The notes under the pieces: generated by a model
What the model saw: only the letters and a program-made list of their open reading frames with translations
What the model was told of the DNA's origin: nothing
Databases searched by the model: none
Shown here: one piece after another, positions 36,431-45,673 of the stretch
Numbering within the stretch: position 1 is the stretch's first letter
How the letters are laid out: each line of letters starts with the position of its first letter
Made by a program: the position numbers and the translations under genes
DNA from: Bacillus oleivorans
GTDB lineage: Bacteria; Bacillota; Bacilli; Bacillales; JC228
Assembly (NCBI RefSeq): GCF_900207585.1
Contig: NZ_OAOP01000004.1
Location: forward strand, 1 to 64,000
Length of the DNA: 64,000 nucleotides
Direction of reading: 5' to 3'

Positions 36431-37411
36431 TTGGATACAGGAACACATTTTGTTATGGGGGCCGCAATTGGCGGATTAGCGACGCTTGATCCTGTTGTTA
36501 TGAGCAGTGATGCAACTGCGACTGCCGTATTGATTGCAGCTATTGTTGGCTCTCAGGCGCCTGATGTGGATACGATTTTAAAGCTGAAAAATAATGCTCT
36601 TTATATAAAACATCATCGTGGTATTACTCATTCGATTCCAGCTGTGATTCTTTGGCCAATTGGGATAACTCTAATCCTTCTTCTCTTTTTTCCTGATGCG
36701 AATTGGCTGCATTTATGGAGTTGGGCCTTTTTAGCCGTTTTCCTCCATGTATTTGTGGATATTTTTAATGCCTATGGAACTCAAGCCCTTAGGCCGTTTT
36801 CTGATAAATGGGTCGCATTAGGATGGATTAACACCTTTGATCCATTCATTTTTGGGATTCATTTAGTCGGTATTATGTTCTGGACTCTCGGTGCTCATCC
36901 AGGGTATACATTTTTAGCGATATACGCTGTTCTGGTTGTATATTACATTCTGAGATACCGCTCCAAACAAAATATAAAAAGAATAATTTCAAAACGGTTC
37001 CCTGACCTTAAAAAGGTGATTATTGCACCTACCATTCGTTTTTATCAGTGGCGAGTAGCCATTATTGACCATGACCACTTTTATGTCGGAAAGGCATTTA
37101 AAGATGAACTCATTATTTATGACGAGTTTAAAAGGCTTCCTTTTCCTAAGGAACATATCTTATCCGCGATACAAGGGGATGAAAATGTTTCAGCCTTTTT
37201 ATCCTTCTCACCTGCTTATCGCTGGGAAATCGAAGAAGAGGACGATAAAATTGAGGTTCGCTTTATTGATTTAAGGTATCGGAAGGACGGTCATTATCCC
37301 TTTGTTGCGATTGTACACTTAGACCGGGATTTAAATATTATTTCGTCCTTTACCGGCTGGGTATATAGCGAAGAAAAATTACAGAAAAAATTGGAGATCC
37401 TTCCAGATTAA
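36431..37411 (+). CDS. yfhP: YfhP-like membrane-bound metal-dependent hydrolase
   Basis: 326 residues, YbcI/YdjM family. An N-terminal DTGTHFVMGAAIGG segment and the HHRGITHSI motif supply histidines typical of this family of putative metal-dependent hydrolases. HVFVDIFNAYGTQ lies further on. About four membrane helices occur between residues 25 and 180, followed by a 150-residue cytoplasmic C-terminal domain. The start is TTG at 36431, preceded by AAGGGGGT. B. subtilis YfhP sits beside mutY and has been linked to repression of a neighbouring gene; the enzymatic role is unproven. Confidence 0.88.
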   Translation: MDTGTHFVMGAAIGGLATLDPVVMSSDATATAVLIAAIVGSQAPDVDTILKLKNNALYIKHHRGITHSIPAVILWPIGITLILLLFFPDANWLHLWSWAFLAVFLHVFVDIFNAYGTQALRPFSDKWVALGWINTFDPFIFGIHLVGIMFWTLGAHPGYTFLAIYAVLVVYYILRYRSKQNIKRIISKRFPDLKKVIIAPTIRFYQWRVAIIDHDHFYVGKAFKDELIIYDEFKRLPFPKEHILSAIQGDENVSAFLSFSPAYRWEIEEEDDKIEVRFIDLRYRKDGHYPFVAIVHLDRDLNIISSFTGWVYSEEKLQKKLEILPD

Positions 37412-37545
37412 CGTTTGGAAAGAATGTTAAACATCATACAGCATGAGATCATCCTTCTGATTCATACTATAGGTACGTGAGATAGCATTGATCAAAATCA
37501 TGGTATTTCACGTCCCTCATTTTATTTAGTCAGGGGTGAGTGAGA

Positions 37546-37722
37546 ATGCGGAATAAGGAAACCGGGTTTCCAATTGTAAGTGGCGGCAATAAGCTCGAAG
37601 GTGAACCACGTGCCAAAGCTGAATATGCATCAAAGCGGGCAGATGGCACAACTCAAACTCATCCACAAGAGCGTATGAGAGCATCCAACCAACGCGTAGA
37701 CGATAATTCTGCACGTCCTTAG
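37546..37722 (+). CDS. sspK: Small acid-soluble spore protein K (SspK)
   Basis: 58 residues, hydrophilic and basic. It contains [19 protein letters not shown] and the terminal HPQERMRAS block characteristic of the minor SASP SspK. It is slightly longer than the roughly 50-residue B. subtilis protein because of the tail [19 protein letters not shown] lies upstream, and the ATG at 37546 is preferred over the GTG two codons earlier. It is 12 bp from the next small gene and presumably co-expressed in the forespore. Confidence 0.88.
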   Translation: MRNKETGFPIVSGGNKLEGEPRAKAEYASKRADGTTQTHPQERMRASNQRVDDNSARP

Positions 37723-37734
37723 GAGGGTTTTTAT

Positions 37735-37896
37735 ATGGCCAATAGGAAAAACAAATTATTTTTTCAGGATGAATATCAAAGTCCATTTGAACAAACCTGG
37801 ACGAACCGGAAGCATCTTTACTCCCAAGTAAAAGGACAAACCCAGCAAACGCAGAACCTTATTATTTTAGAACATCAGACAAGAAAACAATCGTAG
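37735..37896 (+). CDS. YpzG-like small protein
   Basis: 53 residues, starting at ATG 37735 with AGGAGGG upstream. It has the layout of small YpzG-family Bacillus proteins: KLFFQDEYQSPFEQTW, then RKHLYSQVKGQTQQTQN and a basic end TRKQS. It lies 12 bp after sspK and before a terminator, so it is probably a spore-associated co-transcribed gene. The family assignment is from memory of the SPF...KH..SQV.GQT pattern. Function is unknown. Confidence 0.7.
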   Translation: MANRKNKLFFQDEYQSPFEQTWTNRKHLYSQVKGQTQQTQNLIILEHQTRKQS

Positions 37897-37957
37897 TGGG
37901 CTGGATATCTCTTCACCACTTTATTTAGGTCGCATATTTATCACATCACCGAAAATT

Positions 37958-37987
37958 TAGGGCTGACAATTGAGTCAGCCCTTTTTG
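37958..37987 (+). terminator. Terminator after the sspK operon
   Basis: AGGGCTGAC (37959-37967) pairs with GTCAGCCCT (37974-37982) and is followed by five T residues. Confidence 0.9.
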
Positions 37988-38032
37988 GTCCGGTCTTATT
38001 GTTTACGATCGTAGTCATGGTGCTCACTTTTT

Positions 38033-38260
38033 AGGACATCAGTTCCGTTATTTGTGACAAATCGTGCATTTTTGAAAATTATAGGACATTGGTTCCGCTA
38101 TTATCGCAAAAACATGCGAATTTCGAATGATTTTCGGCAAATAACGGATCGTATGTCCTTTAAATTTTCAAACCCGCCGTTTTCTGGTAAATAACGGATC
38201 GTATGTCCTTTACTGTCAGAGGTATTCGTTACTACTCCGGGGTTATCCGTTACTAGCTAT
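38033..38260. repeat. Repeat array F: inverted pairs of 20-bp elements 50 bp apart
   Basis: AGGACATNNGTTCCG(T/C)TAT occurs at 38033 and 38083. Its inverse, ATAACGGATCGTATGTCCTT, occurs at 38141 and 38191. Within each orientation the spacing is exactly 50 bp, and the two pairs face each other across 38103-38140, so a long cruciform or RNA hairpin is possible. A decayed half copy (GTTATCCGTTACT) lies near 38241. The array fills the gap between two convergent genes, after the sspK terminator. Confidence 0.8.
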
Positions 38261-38286
38261 CCTCTAGATTGAGGACTCCGGCTCCA

Positions 38287-38613
38287 CTATTTTGATTTAT
38301 TAATTAAAAGCGATATCGGCAATGCTTCTTGTTCTACATTCCCGCTTAACCGATAACCCCAGGCAAACCTTCCATTTATGTAATCGATTTTAAAATATTG
38401 ACCAGGGTCGCCGTGAATTTCATAAATCTCTCCCTTTTTATAATCGGAAGGATCGCGTAAATAAGCCTCTGCCATTACGGCTTTTCGCTCGAGAACCGCA
38501 AATTCATTCACCATTCCCATTTGTTCTGCCTTTCTTGCCTTTTCTTTTAACTGTCTGATTTCTTGCTCTAATTCTTCCTTGCTCATTTGGCTGTATCGCT
38601 TATCCTGATTCAA
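38287..38613 (-). CDS. yfhH: YfhH-like DUF1811 protein
   Basis: About 108 residues, close to B. subtilis YfhH (104). It shares RYSQMSKEELEQEI, EKARKAEQMGMVNEFAVLERK and the C-terminal GRFAWGYRLSG...EALPISLL core. A helical N-terminus is followed by a small SH3-like beta domain. The start is TTG at 38613, with AAAGGAGAG 7 nt upstream; the longer frame starting at 38640 would include this ribosome-binding site. Gene order next to recX and yfhF is conserved. Function is unknown. Confidence 0.87.
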   Translation of the reverse strand: MNQDKRYSQMSKEELEQEIRQLKEKARKAEQMGMVNEFAVLERKAVMAEAYLRDPSDYKKGEIYEIHGDPGQYFKIDYINGRFAWGYRLSGNVEQEALPISLLINKSK

Positions 38614-38747
38614 TCCTAAACTCTCCTTTTGTAAAACCACTCATAATCAATAATAAAATACACAAGCTATCTATATGCTAACATTTTTGACATGCTATAT
38701 TTTGTATCATATAAGAAGAAAAGGCTGGTTGCAAAGGAGGAGTCCTT

Positions 38748-39425
38748 TTGCGGGCAATATTGATTACAGGAGGAGGAACAGGATTAGGTAGAGAACTCGC
38801 CCATTTATTTGCTAAAGAAGGCTTCCATGTTATGCTTTGCGGAAGACGGGAAGAACCATTGCTTTATGTAAAGGATGAGATTGAACGCGAAGGCGGTTCA
38901 GCGGAAGCTTTTGTTTTAAACATTACTGACCTAGATGCAATCCAGCAATTCATTGTGAACACTGGACGTGCAGAAAAAATCGAAATCTTAATTAATAATG
39001 CTGGGGTTGGCCATTTTGGTGCCTTTGAGGAAGTGAAGCTTTCAGATATTGAAGTTATGATGGATACAAATTTCTATGGTCCTCTCTACTTATGTAAAAC
39101 CCTTATCCCTTTCCTGAAAAACAGAAACAATGGAACGATTATCAATATTATTTCAACAGCAGGGTTAAGAGGCAAAGCCAATGAAACTGGATATTGTGCA
39201 AGTAAGTTTGCATTTCGGGGGTTAGGGGAAAGTCTGCAAAAAGAATATGAAAATTCCATCCATATTGTCAACGTGTTTATGGGCGGAATGAACACTCCTT
39301 TCTGGGAGGATCGTTCTTATGTAAAAAATCCTGAGTCCTTTATGAATCCCCATCACATCGCGCAAACGATTATGGAGCAATATCAAACTTCTCAGGAAAT
39401 CAAAATCGAAAGGAAGAAGTCTTAG
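38748..39425 (+). CDS. Short-chain dehydrogenase/reductase (SDR)
   Basis: 225 residues, a classical SDR with GGGTGLGRE cofactor loop, NNAGVGHFG and catalytic YCASK (Tyr-x3-Lys). NADP preference is suggested by the basic GRREE after strand 2. The C-terminus is short and stops soon after MNTPFWEDRS, so the substrate-binding part is reduced. The start is TTG at 38748, with AAAGGAGGAG upstream. It is not part of the usual yfhH-recX spacing in B. subtilis. Substrate is unknown. Confidence 0.88.
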   Translation: MRAILITGGGTGLGRELAHLFAKEGFHVMLCGRREEPLLYVKDEIEREGGSAEAFVLNITDLDAIQQFIVNTGRAEKIEILINNAGVGHFGAFEEVKLSDIEVMMDTNFYGPLYLCKTLIPFLKNRNNGTIINIISTAGLRGKANETGYCASKFAFRGLGESLQKEYENSIHIVNVFMGGMNTPFWEDRSYVKNPESFMNPHHIAQTIMEQYQTSQEIKIERKKS

Positions 39426-39517
39426 GCTAAGCAGTTGAGTTTTTGTGGCACTACACACGAAATAATATACATTAGCAGACCAAATCGAAAAATGGTTTAG
39501 TCTATTTATAATCTATC

Positions 39518-40009
39518 TCAGATATTTCGGAAGTTAAGCCTGATTAATTCATAGTAAACAACTGTTGTTGTTTGGACCACTAAAAATACCGCCACTGAAA
39601 AGTACATTTTATATCCATGCTGGTAGTGGGTTACTCCCATCCAAGTAGAAACTTTCTCCATGGTTAAACCAATTAGGGTCCAGCCTAAAATATACAGGAT
39701 AAAATATTTCTTATTGATATTTAATACTTTATAAAAATAAATAAAAAAGTAACTGAACGTAGCGAATAAAAAGTACGTCAAGAGATCAGAAAGCTCATAT
39801 CTGTTGGAATCGTTGACTCGATAAAAATCAAAAAGCCCTCCTCCAATTGTAAAGTCAAATAAAGATGAGCTTGCGAAGCCCCATACTAAAAACAATATGG
39901 TTATATAACGAGGAAGCTTTTTAGGAAATAGAAAAAAAGCAGCATAGGCAATAAATAGCATAACTAAAATATATATTTCATTTTTATCAAAAGATTCCCA
40001 TAGCATCAT
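39518..40009 (-). CDS. Small membrane protein, CBO0543-like
   Basis: 163 residues with about five membrane helices and aromatic-rich loops. The segment YILGWTLIGLTMEKVSTWMGVTHYQHGYK is typical of small Bacillus/Clostridium membrane proteins I recall as the CBO0543 family, but the assignment is tentative. It begins within the stop of the upstream membrane-protein gene (4-nt overlap), so the two are translated together. No catalytic residues are evident. Function is unknown. Confidence 0.6.
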   Translation of the reverse strand: MMLWESFDKNEIYILVMLFIAYAAFFLFPKKLPRYITILFLVWGFASSSLFDFTIGGGLFDFYRVNDSNRYELSDLLTYFLFATFSYFFIYFYKVLNINKKYFILYILGWTLIGLTMEKVSTWMGVTHYQHGYKMYFSVAVFLVVQTTTVVYYELIRLNFRNI

Positions 40010-40479
40010 TGGTCATGCACCTCATCCCTAGAAGTTTTATTAATGAACCTATATGAAAGCATAGCAATTAGATTTAAAGCTAAATAGTAAATGGTTTCAT
40101 ACCAAAAGGTCCAATTTTTGAATTCGGTGACGTTTAGAATGGTTGATATGAAACTGACAGCAACCAATAAAAATGTAGAAAAAATGAATAAAATGGTCTT
40201 CATTATGAGAGTTTCACTCCTAATTAGGAGGTTTAGGAATAGCAAAATAAGATTAGGGATAATGACGCTGCGATGTAATAAGTATGCTGTGTAAGGTAAG
40301 GCCTTTTTCGTTACTGTAATTAATTTCAGTTCATCAATAACAATCCATGAAAAGTTTATACTTAAGATCAATATTATTAAAAAAATAAATGTGCCCTCTA
40401 CCAAGTTCATCTTTTTCTTAATAACCGCAAGACTAGATATCACAAGCCATGAGATAAAGAAAAATACTAAAAACTCCAC
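40006..40479 (-). CDS. Small membrane protein, co-transcribed
   Basis: 157 residues with four or five membrane helices and a basic cytoplasmic tail (NKTSRDEVHDQ). It resembles its neighbour in size and layout and may be a divergent relative. The ATG follows GGAGGACT. It overlaps the next gene by 4 nt. Both lie between the SDR and recX, where B. subtilis has no such genes. Function is unknown. Confidence 0.55.
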   Translation of the reverse strand: MEFLVFFFISWLVISSLAVIKKKMNLVEGTFIFLIILILSINFSWIVIDELKLITVTKKALPYTAYLLHRSVIIPNLILLFLNLLIRSETLIMKTILFIFSTFLLVAVSFISTILNVTEFKNWTFWYETIYYLALNLIAMLSYRFINKTSRDEVHDQ

Positions 40480-40540
40480 TTAAGTCCTCCATTGTAGTTT
40501 TATTTACTAGTCTGGCAATCAGTAAAAAATGTATTCGTAA

Positions 40541-40578
40541 AAATAAAAAGCATGGATTTCAATATTAATCCATGCATT
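40541..40578 (-). terminator. Terminator after recX
   Basis: GCATGGATT (40550-40558) pairs with AATCCATGC. On the minus strand it is followed by TTTTTATTTTT. Confidence 0.87.
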
Positions 40579-40590
40579 TCGTATTTAGTA

Positions 40591-41385
40591 TTAGATCTCT
40601 TCCTCTTTTTCATGAATAAACCGTTCAATTAGATCGATTTCAAATCCTTTACGAAATAAAAATTGTTTCACCTTAAGACGGTCGCCGCCGTATCTATGCC
40701 AGGCTTTTTCCCCTTGCTTAACAATTGCATTCCATTCTTCGTCTTCATCAGAATTCCAATTCGCCTCTTCAAGGGAGATGGAAATAACGTTTGACTGATA
40801 TCCTTTTTGAACAAGCTTTTCATACAGCTTTTGTTTTTTTTCAAGCGTAGAGAATTTGGATAAACCCTTACTCCATTTTTCAACAAGCTCAATCGCCTTT
40901 TCAATTGCCCTTTCTTCAGTGAAAAGATCCATAGCCTTATTTATGTAGTCAGGGCTGATTCCTTTTTCCTTTAATCGCGCCATTATCCACGTCGGTCCTT
41001 TATCGCTGGTTTGCATATAGGTTTTGACAAAGGCAATCGCGTATTCATCGTCTTTTATGTAGTTGTATTCCTCAAGGTGATGGAGAACTTCCTCAAGGAC
41101 TGCTTCATCAATTTCCTTTTGCAGCAGATATTGCTTTACTTCTTCCCTGCTCCGCATCCTGGCTGTCAAATAATTAGCAGCCAAATGAATCCCTTTCCGA
41201 ATCTGATCCTGGTATTGAATTTCTTGAATATCGAAGTCCGAGAGTTCTTTCCCTTTCTTCAGCTGAAACGAAACAAGGACATGTTCATCAACACTAAACG
41301 CATACTCTTCTTTTTGTCCATCAGACACATATATATTATAACGGCCTTGATTTTTCTTCTGCGGAGTAATTTTAGAGACAATCAT
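40591..41385 (-). CDS. recX: Recombination regulator RecX
   Basis: 264 residues, matching B. subtilis RecX (YfhG), which modulates RecA filaments. Tandem three-helix RecX repeats are visible: AANYLTARMRSREEVKQYL, EEYNYIKDDEYAIAFVKTY, ARLKEKGISPDYINKAM and a C-terminal pair ending FLFRKGFEIDLIERFIHE. An N-terminal beta-rich extension of about 65 residues is normal for Firmicutes. It is divergent from yfhF, as in B. subtilis. Confidence 0.95.
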   Translation of the reverse strand: MIVSKITPQKKNQGRYNIYVSDGQKEEYAFSVDEHVLVSFQLKKGKELSDFDIQEIQYQDQIRKGIHLAANYLTARMRSREEVKQYLLQKEIDEAVLEEVLHHLEEYNYIKDDEYAIAFVKTYMQTSDKGPTWIMARLKEKGISPDYINKAMDLFTEERAIEKAIELVEKWSKGLSKFSTLEKKQKLYEKLVQKGYQSNVISISLEEANWNSDEDEEWNAIVKQGEKAWHRYGGDRLKVKQFLFRKGFEIDLIERFIHEKEEEI

Positions 41386-41477
41386 CTAAACCACCTCCCC
41401 TATACTGTAGCACATTTTTTGCCTATAATTGTTATCAAATATACAGAAAATGTAAGGACAAAGGAGGAATCCTTCTT

Positions 41478-42386
41478 ATGAAAATTGCAATTGCAGGCGG
41501 AAGCGGATTTGTCGGAAAAGCTTTAGCTGACCTATGTCTTCAGAAAGGATATGAAGTGACGGTTTTAACGCGGAGCGAGTCACGCGCATCCGAAAATCCT
41601 AAACTGAACTATATCCAATGGCTCTCACCAAATACAGACCCAGAGAATCATTTAGATGGATTTGACTGCTTGATTAATCTTTCGGGGGAATCCCTTAACA
41701 GTGGTCGCTGGACTCGTAAAAGAAAACAGCAAATTGTCGATAGCCGGATCACAACAACCAAAGAACTCATCAGAATACTTTCTATGCTGGAGAAAAAACC
41801 TAGTATCGTCGTTCAGGCAAGTGCAGTCGGTATTTATGGGACATCAAAAGATCAAACGTTTACTGAGGATACGGAAGATTACGGTTCTGACTTTTTAGCC
41901 GAAACCGTAAAGTCGTGGGAAAAAGAAGCACATGCTCTAAATCAGCTTGGAATCCGAACCTGTTTGGCCCGGTTCGGTGTCATTTTAGAAAAAGACGGAG
42001 GGGCACTACCGCTAATGGCTCTGCCCTATAAATTATTTGCAGGCGGCCGGTTAGGGCGTGGTGATCAATGGGTTTCCTGGGTTCATTTAGAGGATGCCGC
42101 AAGAGCGATTTTATATATAATCCATAATCCAAAGCTGCAGGGGCCGATCAACATTACCTCTCCTAACCCGAGCCCAATGGAGGAATTCGGTAAAACCTTA
42201 GGATCTGTATTAAAACGTCCTCATTGGTTCCCTACACCGGGCTTGGCATTACGACCGGTGTTAGGCGAAAAAAGCATGCTTGTTTTAGAGGGGCAAAAAG
42301 TATTGCCTGAAAGGCTGAAGCAAGCAGGTTTTACCTTTCAATATCCAAAACTGAATCAGGCCCTGGAGCAAATCTTTTCCAAATAA
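41478..42386 (+). CDS. yfhF: YfhF-like TIGR01777 sugar-nucleotide epimerase-fold protein
   Basis: 302 residues. An extended-SDR NAD(P) fold starts GGSGFVGKALADLC. The NLSGESLNSGRWTRKRKQQI segment and the C-terminal DUF1731 domain (about 250-300, ALRPVLGEKSMLVLEGQKVLP) define the TIGR01777 family. AAAGGAGGAA precedes the ATG. It is related to SulA-like inhibitors in cyanobacteria; the substrate in Bacillus is unknown. It is divergent from recX with a 92-bp gap. Confidence 0.92.
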   Translation: MKIAIAGGSGFVGKALADLCLQKGYEVTVLTRSESRASENPKLNYIQWLSPNTDPENHLDGFDCLINLSGESLNSGRWTRKRKQQIVDSRITTTKELIRILSMLEKKPSIVVQASAVGIYGTSKDQTFTEDTEDYGSDFLAETVKSWEKEAHALNQLGIRTCLARFGVILEKDGGALPLMALPYKLFAGGRLGRGDQWVSWVHLEDAARAILYIIHNPKLQGPINITSPNPSPMEEFGKTLGSVLKRPHWFPTPGLALRPVLGEKSMLVLEGQKVLPERLKQAGFTFQYPKLNQALEQIFSK

Positions 42387-42452
42387 CTGTATCTTATTTG
42401 TGGCAATAGGGCAGAATAGAACTAAATCTTTGCCTGAAAGGATGAGGATGTT

Positions 42453-42578
42453 TTGGATAAGAAGAAACGTGAAAAAATGAGAAGTAATCTGACAAGCATG
42501 CAAGAAGTCCGATATCAAAGAGATTTTAAATTAGCTGACCGTGCCGCCGGATTCGAAGTACATAAGAAAAGAGATTAA
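42453..42578 (+). CDS. yfhE: YfhE-like sporulation-associated peptide
   Basis: 41 residues from TTG 42453 (AAAGGATGAGG upstream). The sequence has LTSMQEVRYQRDFKLADRA, matching the small YfhE family (about 36 residues in B. subtilis), followed by AGFEVHKKRD. It is very basic and helical. It lies between yfhF and yfhD as in B. subtilis and is followed by a terminator. Function is unknown. Confidence 0.82.
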   Translation: MDKKKREKMRSNLTSMQEVRYQRDFKLADRAAGFEVHKKRD

Positions 42579-42616
42579 CTTTTACTCATAAATAAAAGGG
42601 TCATGGAGAAACTAAT

Positions 42617-42651
42617 GAACGAGGAGCCAAAAGGTTCTTCGTTCTTTTCTT
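42617..42651 (+). terminator. Terminator after yfhE
   Basis: GAACGAGGAGCC (42617-42628) pairs with GGTTCTTCGTTC (42633-42644), including two G-U pairs, and is followed by TTTTCTTT. Confidence 0.85.
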
Positions 42652-42689
42652 TATGTAAGGCTGAAACCTTAATATAGGGGGAGATCCGC

Positions 42690-42887
42690 ATGGGCAGAGG
42701 ACACGTTCATCGTAAAAACAGAGACAAAAATGCAAATTCCTTACCACAAACCCCAGCTAATCTAAAACGACCAGCTGTGGAGTATTCGGAAGAGTTAGCA
42801 GACGCAGATGATTTGGAAGCTCAAGCTCGTGCGAATGCAGCTAACCAGCGTGTTAAAATGAGACAACATAGGAATTTAAATAAATAA
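42690..42887 (+). CDS. yfhD: YfhD-like small protein
   Basis: 65 residues. It starts MGRGHVHRKNRDKN, a signature of the YfhD family found in spore formers, followed by an acidic EYSEELADADDLEAQARANAA helix and a basic tail. AGGGGGAGAT lies upstream of the ATG. It is the last gene of the block shared with B. subtilis in this window. Function is unknown. Confidence 0.88.
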   Translation: MGRGHVHRKNRDKNANSLPQTPANLKRPAVEYSEELADADDLEAQARANAANQRVKMRQHRNLNK

Positions 42888-42898
42888 TTCTCCTTAAG

Positions 42899-42941
42899 GA
42901 AAGGGATTGTCTCGTTTTTTAGCGGAGATAATCCCTTTTCC
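42899..42941 (+). terminator. Terminator after yfhD
   Basis: AAGGGATTGTCTCG (from 42901) pairs with CGGAGATAATCCCTT, with few mismatches. A TTTTTT loop and a short T-rich tail are present. Confidence 0.82.
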
Positions 42942-43122
42942 TGTGAATAAAATTATACACATGATTGTGGATAGTGTGAATAAATTTGTGGATGGTTGGT
43001 GTAATAAGGTTTTTTTTGTTTGGAAATGTGGATAGATTTTCATACAGAAATGTGGATAGTGTGAATAAGTGGCGTTTTTCTGTTAATAAGGCTGTTCTTA
43101 CTGTGGATAAGTCTGTGGATGC
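42942..43122. promoter_or_regulatory. Cluster of about ten DnaA-box-like 9-mers
   Basis: Perfect matches to TTATNCACA (either strand) lie at 42942-42950, 42953-42961, 42975-42983, 43060-43068 and 43102-43110. Eight-of-nine matches lie at 42966, 43027 and 43051, and seven-of-nine at 42987 and 43114. All but the one at 42953 have the same orientation. Two pairs (42966/42975 and 43051/43060) are directly abutted. The rest of the 455-bp gap up to the ABC-F terminator holds only AT-rich DNA and a repeated GGACACTTTxxxxxGCTCTC-like phrase. It could also be a degenerate short-repeat array. Confidence 0.6.
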
Positions 43123-43301
43123 TTGATTAATTTATAAAAGCCTGCTTTTGGCATTTTTAGTTAAGGACACTTTTGTAGCGCTCTCGCTTGAATTCAACTT
43201 GGGGCTTTTTTTTCACTCGATTTTTTCCGTCACACCGCTTATGATGGACACTTTGACTACTCTCCCAGTCTTTTTACCCAACCCAAATTAACAACGGCTA
43301 C

Positions 43302-43333
43302 AAAAAAAGTGTGAAACACAAGGTTTCACACTC
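43302..43333 (-). terminator. Terminator after the ABC-F gene
   Basis: AGTGTGAAAC (43309-43318) pairs with GTTTCACACT (43323-43332). On the minus strand it is followed by seven T residues. Confidence 0.92.
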
Positions 43334-43342
43334 GATCCGAAA

Positions 43343-44965
<1,623 letters not shown>

Positions 44966-45168
44966 TTATCTCCTCCGTCAAGCTATTCAAGAATGATTGT
45001 ACCACAGAATTACGTCATATCGTCACTCGAACTTATATCTACTCTTAAATAAACGATATATTGTATGCAATTTATTACGATTATGCACACGATTACCAGT
45101 ATAGGGAAAAAATGAGGTTTTTAATCTTTTCTATGTGGTAAAATCTCCTTACATCGGTTTAGGGTGAA

Positions 45169-45429
45169 ATGAAAATGAATGTAAAGCTAGAACCAGTCAA
45201 TAAGGAAAATTTCCATTCTTGTATTAGATTAAAAGTGGCTGAGGACCAAAAAAACTATGTTGCTACTAATCTTTATTCAATTGCTGGATCAAAGGTTAAC
45301 CCCAATCTTCACCCATATGTTATTAATGATGGAGATGCGGTCATTGGTTTTGTTATGACAGACATTGACTTGTCGGAAACCGACATGTTACGTGAAAGAC
45401 GTGATATTTTCCATACAAGTACAGCTTGA
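45169..45429 (+). pseudogene. Truncated GNAT acetyltransferase remnant
   Basis: 86 codons. Residues 1-70 match the N-terminus of spermidine-type GNAT acetyltransferases (VKLEPVNKENFHSCIRLKV, QKNYVATNLYSIA and a VIGFVM strand). The acetyl-CoA-binding half (motifs A and B) is missing, and the frame ends in unrelated DMLRERRDIFHTSTA. The junction lies next to a small palindrome (TGTCGG AAA CCGACA, about 45369-45387). No downstream sequence resumes the family. Probably a non-functional deletion remnant. 45430-45606 holds no gene. Confidence 0.75.
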
Positions 45430-45606
45430 AATTTATCTTTCTCAACATCCGATATCGATGTTTTCTTTTGCTTTCATCTTTTTGTGTATATGTCCCCCTG
45501 TATTGTACTTTGAACATTACCGTACATAAAATAAATCATTTTCGGTAGAAAGAAATTAGGGTTCATGGTAAAATCACATTAGGAAAATAAAGGCAATGTA
45601 ACCTTT

Positions 45607-45644
45607 GGGTTCAACCTCGCTGAAAAGTAGGTTGGACCCTTTTT
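45607..45644 (+). terminator. Terminator or attenuator upstream of the nucleotidyltransferase gene
   Basis: GGGTTCAACCT (45607-45617) pairs with AGGTTGGACCC (45629-45639) and is followed by TTTTT. It lies 30 bp ahead of the next gene's start. It may close the decayed GNAT transcript or attenuate the following gene. Confidence 0.75.
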
Positions 45645-45673
45645 GCATTCTTAAACCTAAAGGAGGACTTATG

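Noticed and set aside
39476-39503. Terminator between the SDR gene and the membrane-protein pair
   Set aside because: AGACCAAATC and GGTTTAGTCT pair only imperfectly and no good T run follows. Too weak to list.
42942-43122. Chromosomal origin oriC
   Set aside because: No dnaA, dnaN, rnpA or AT-rich unwinding element lies nearby, and the genes around it are not origin-linked. At most this is a secondary DnaA-binding cluster.
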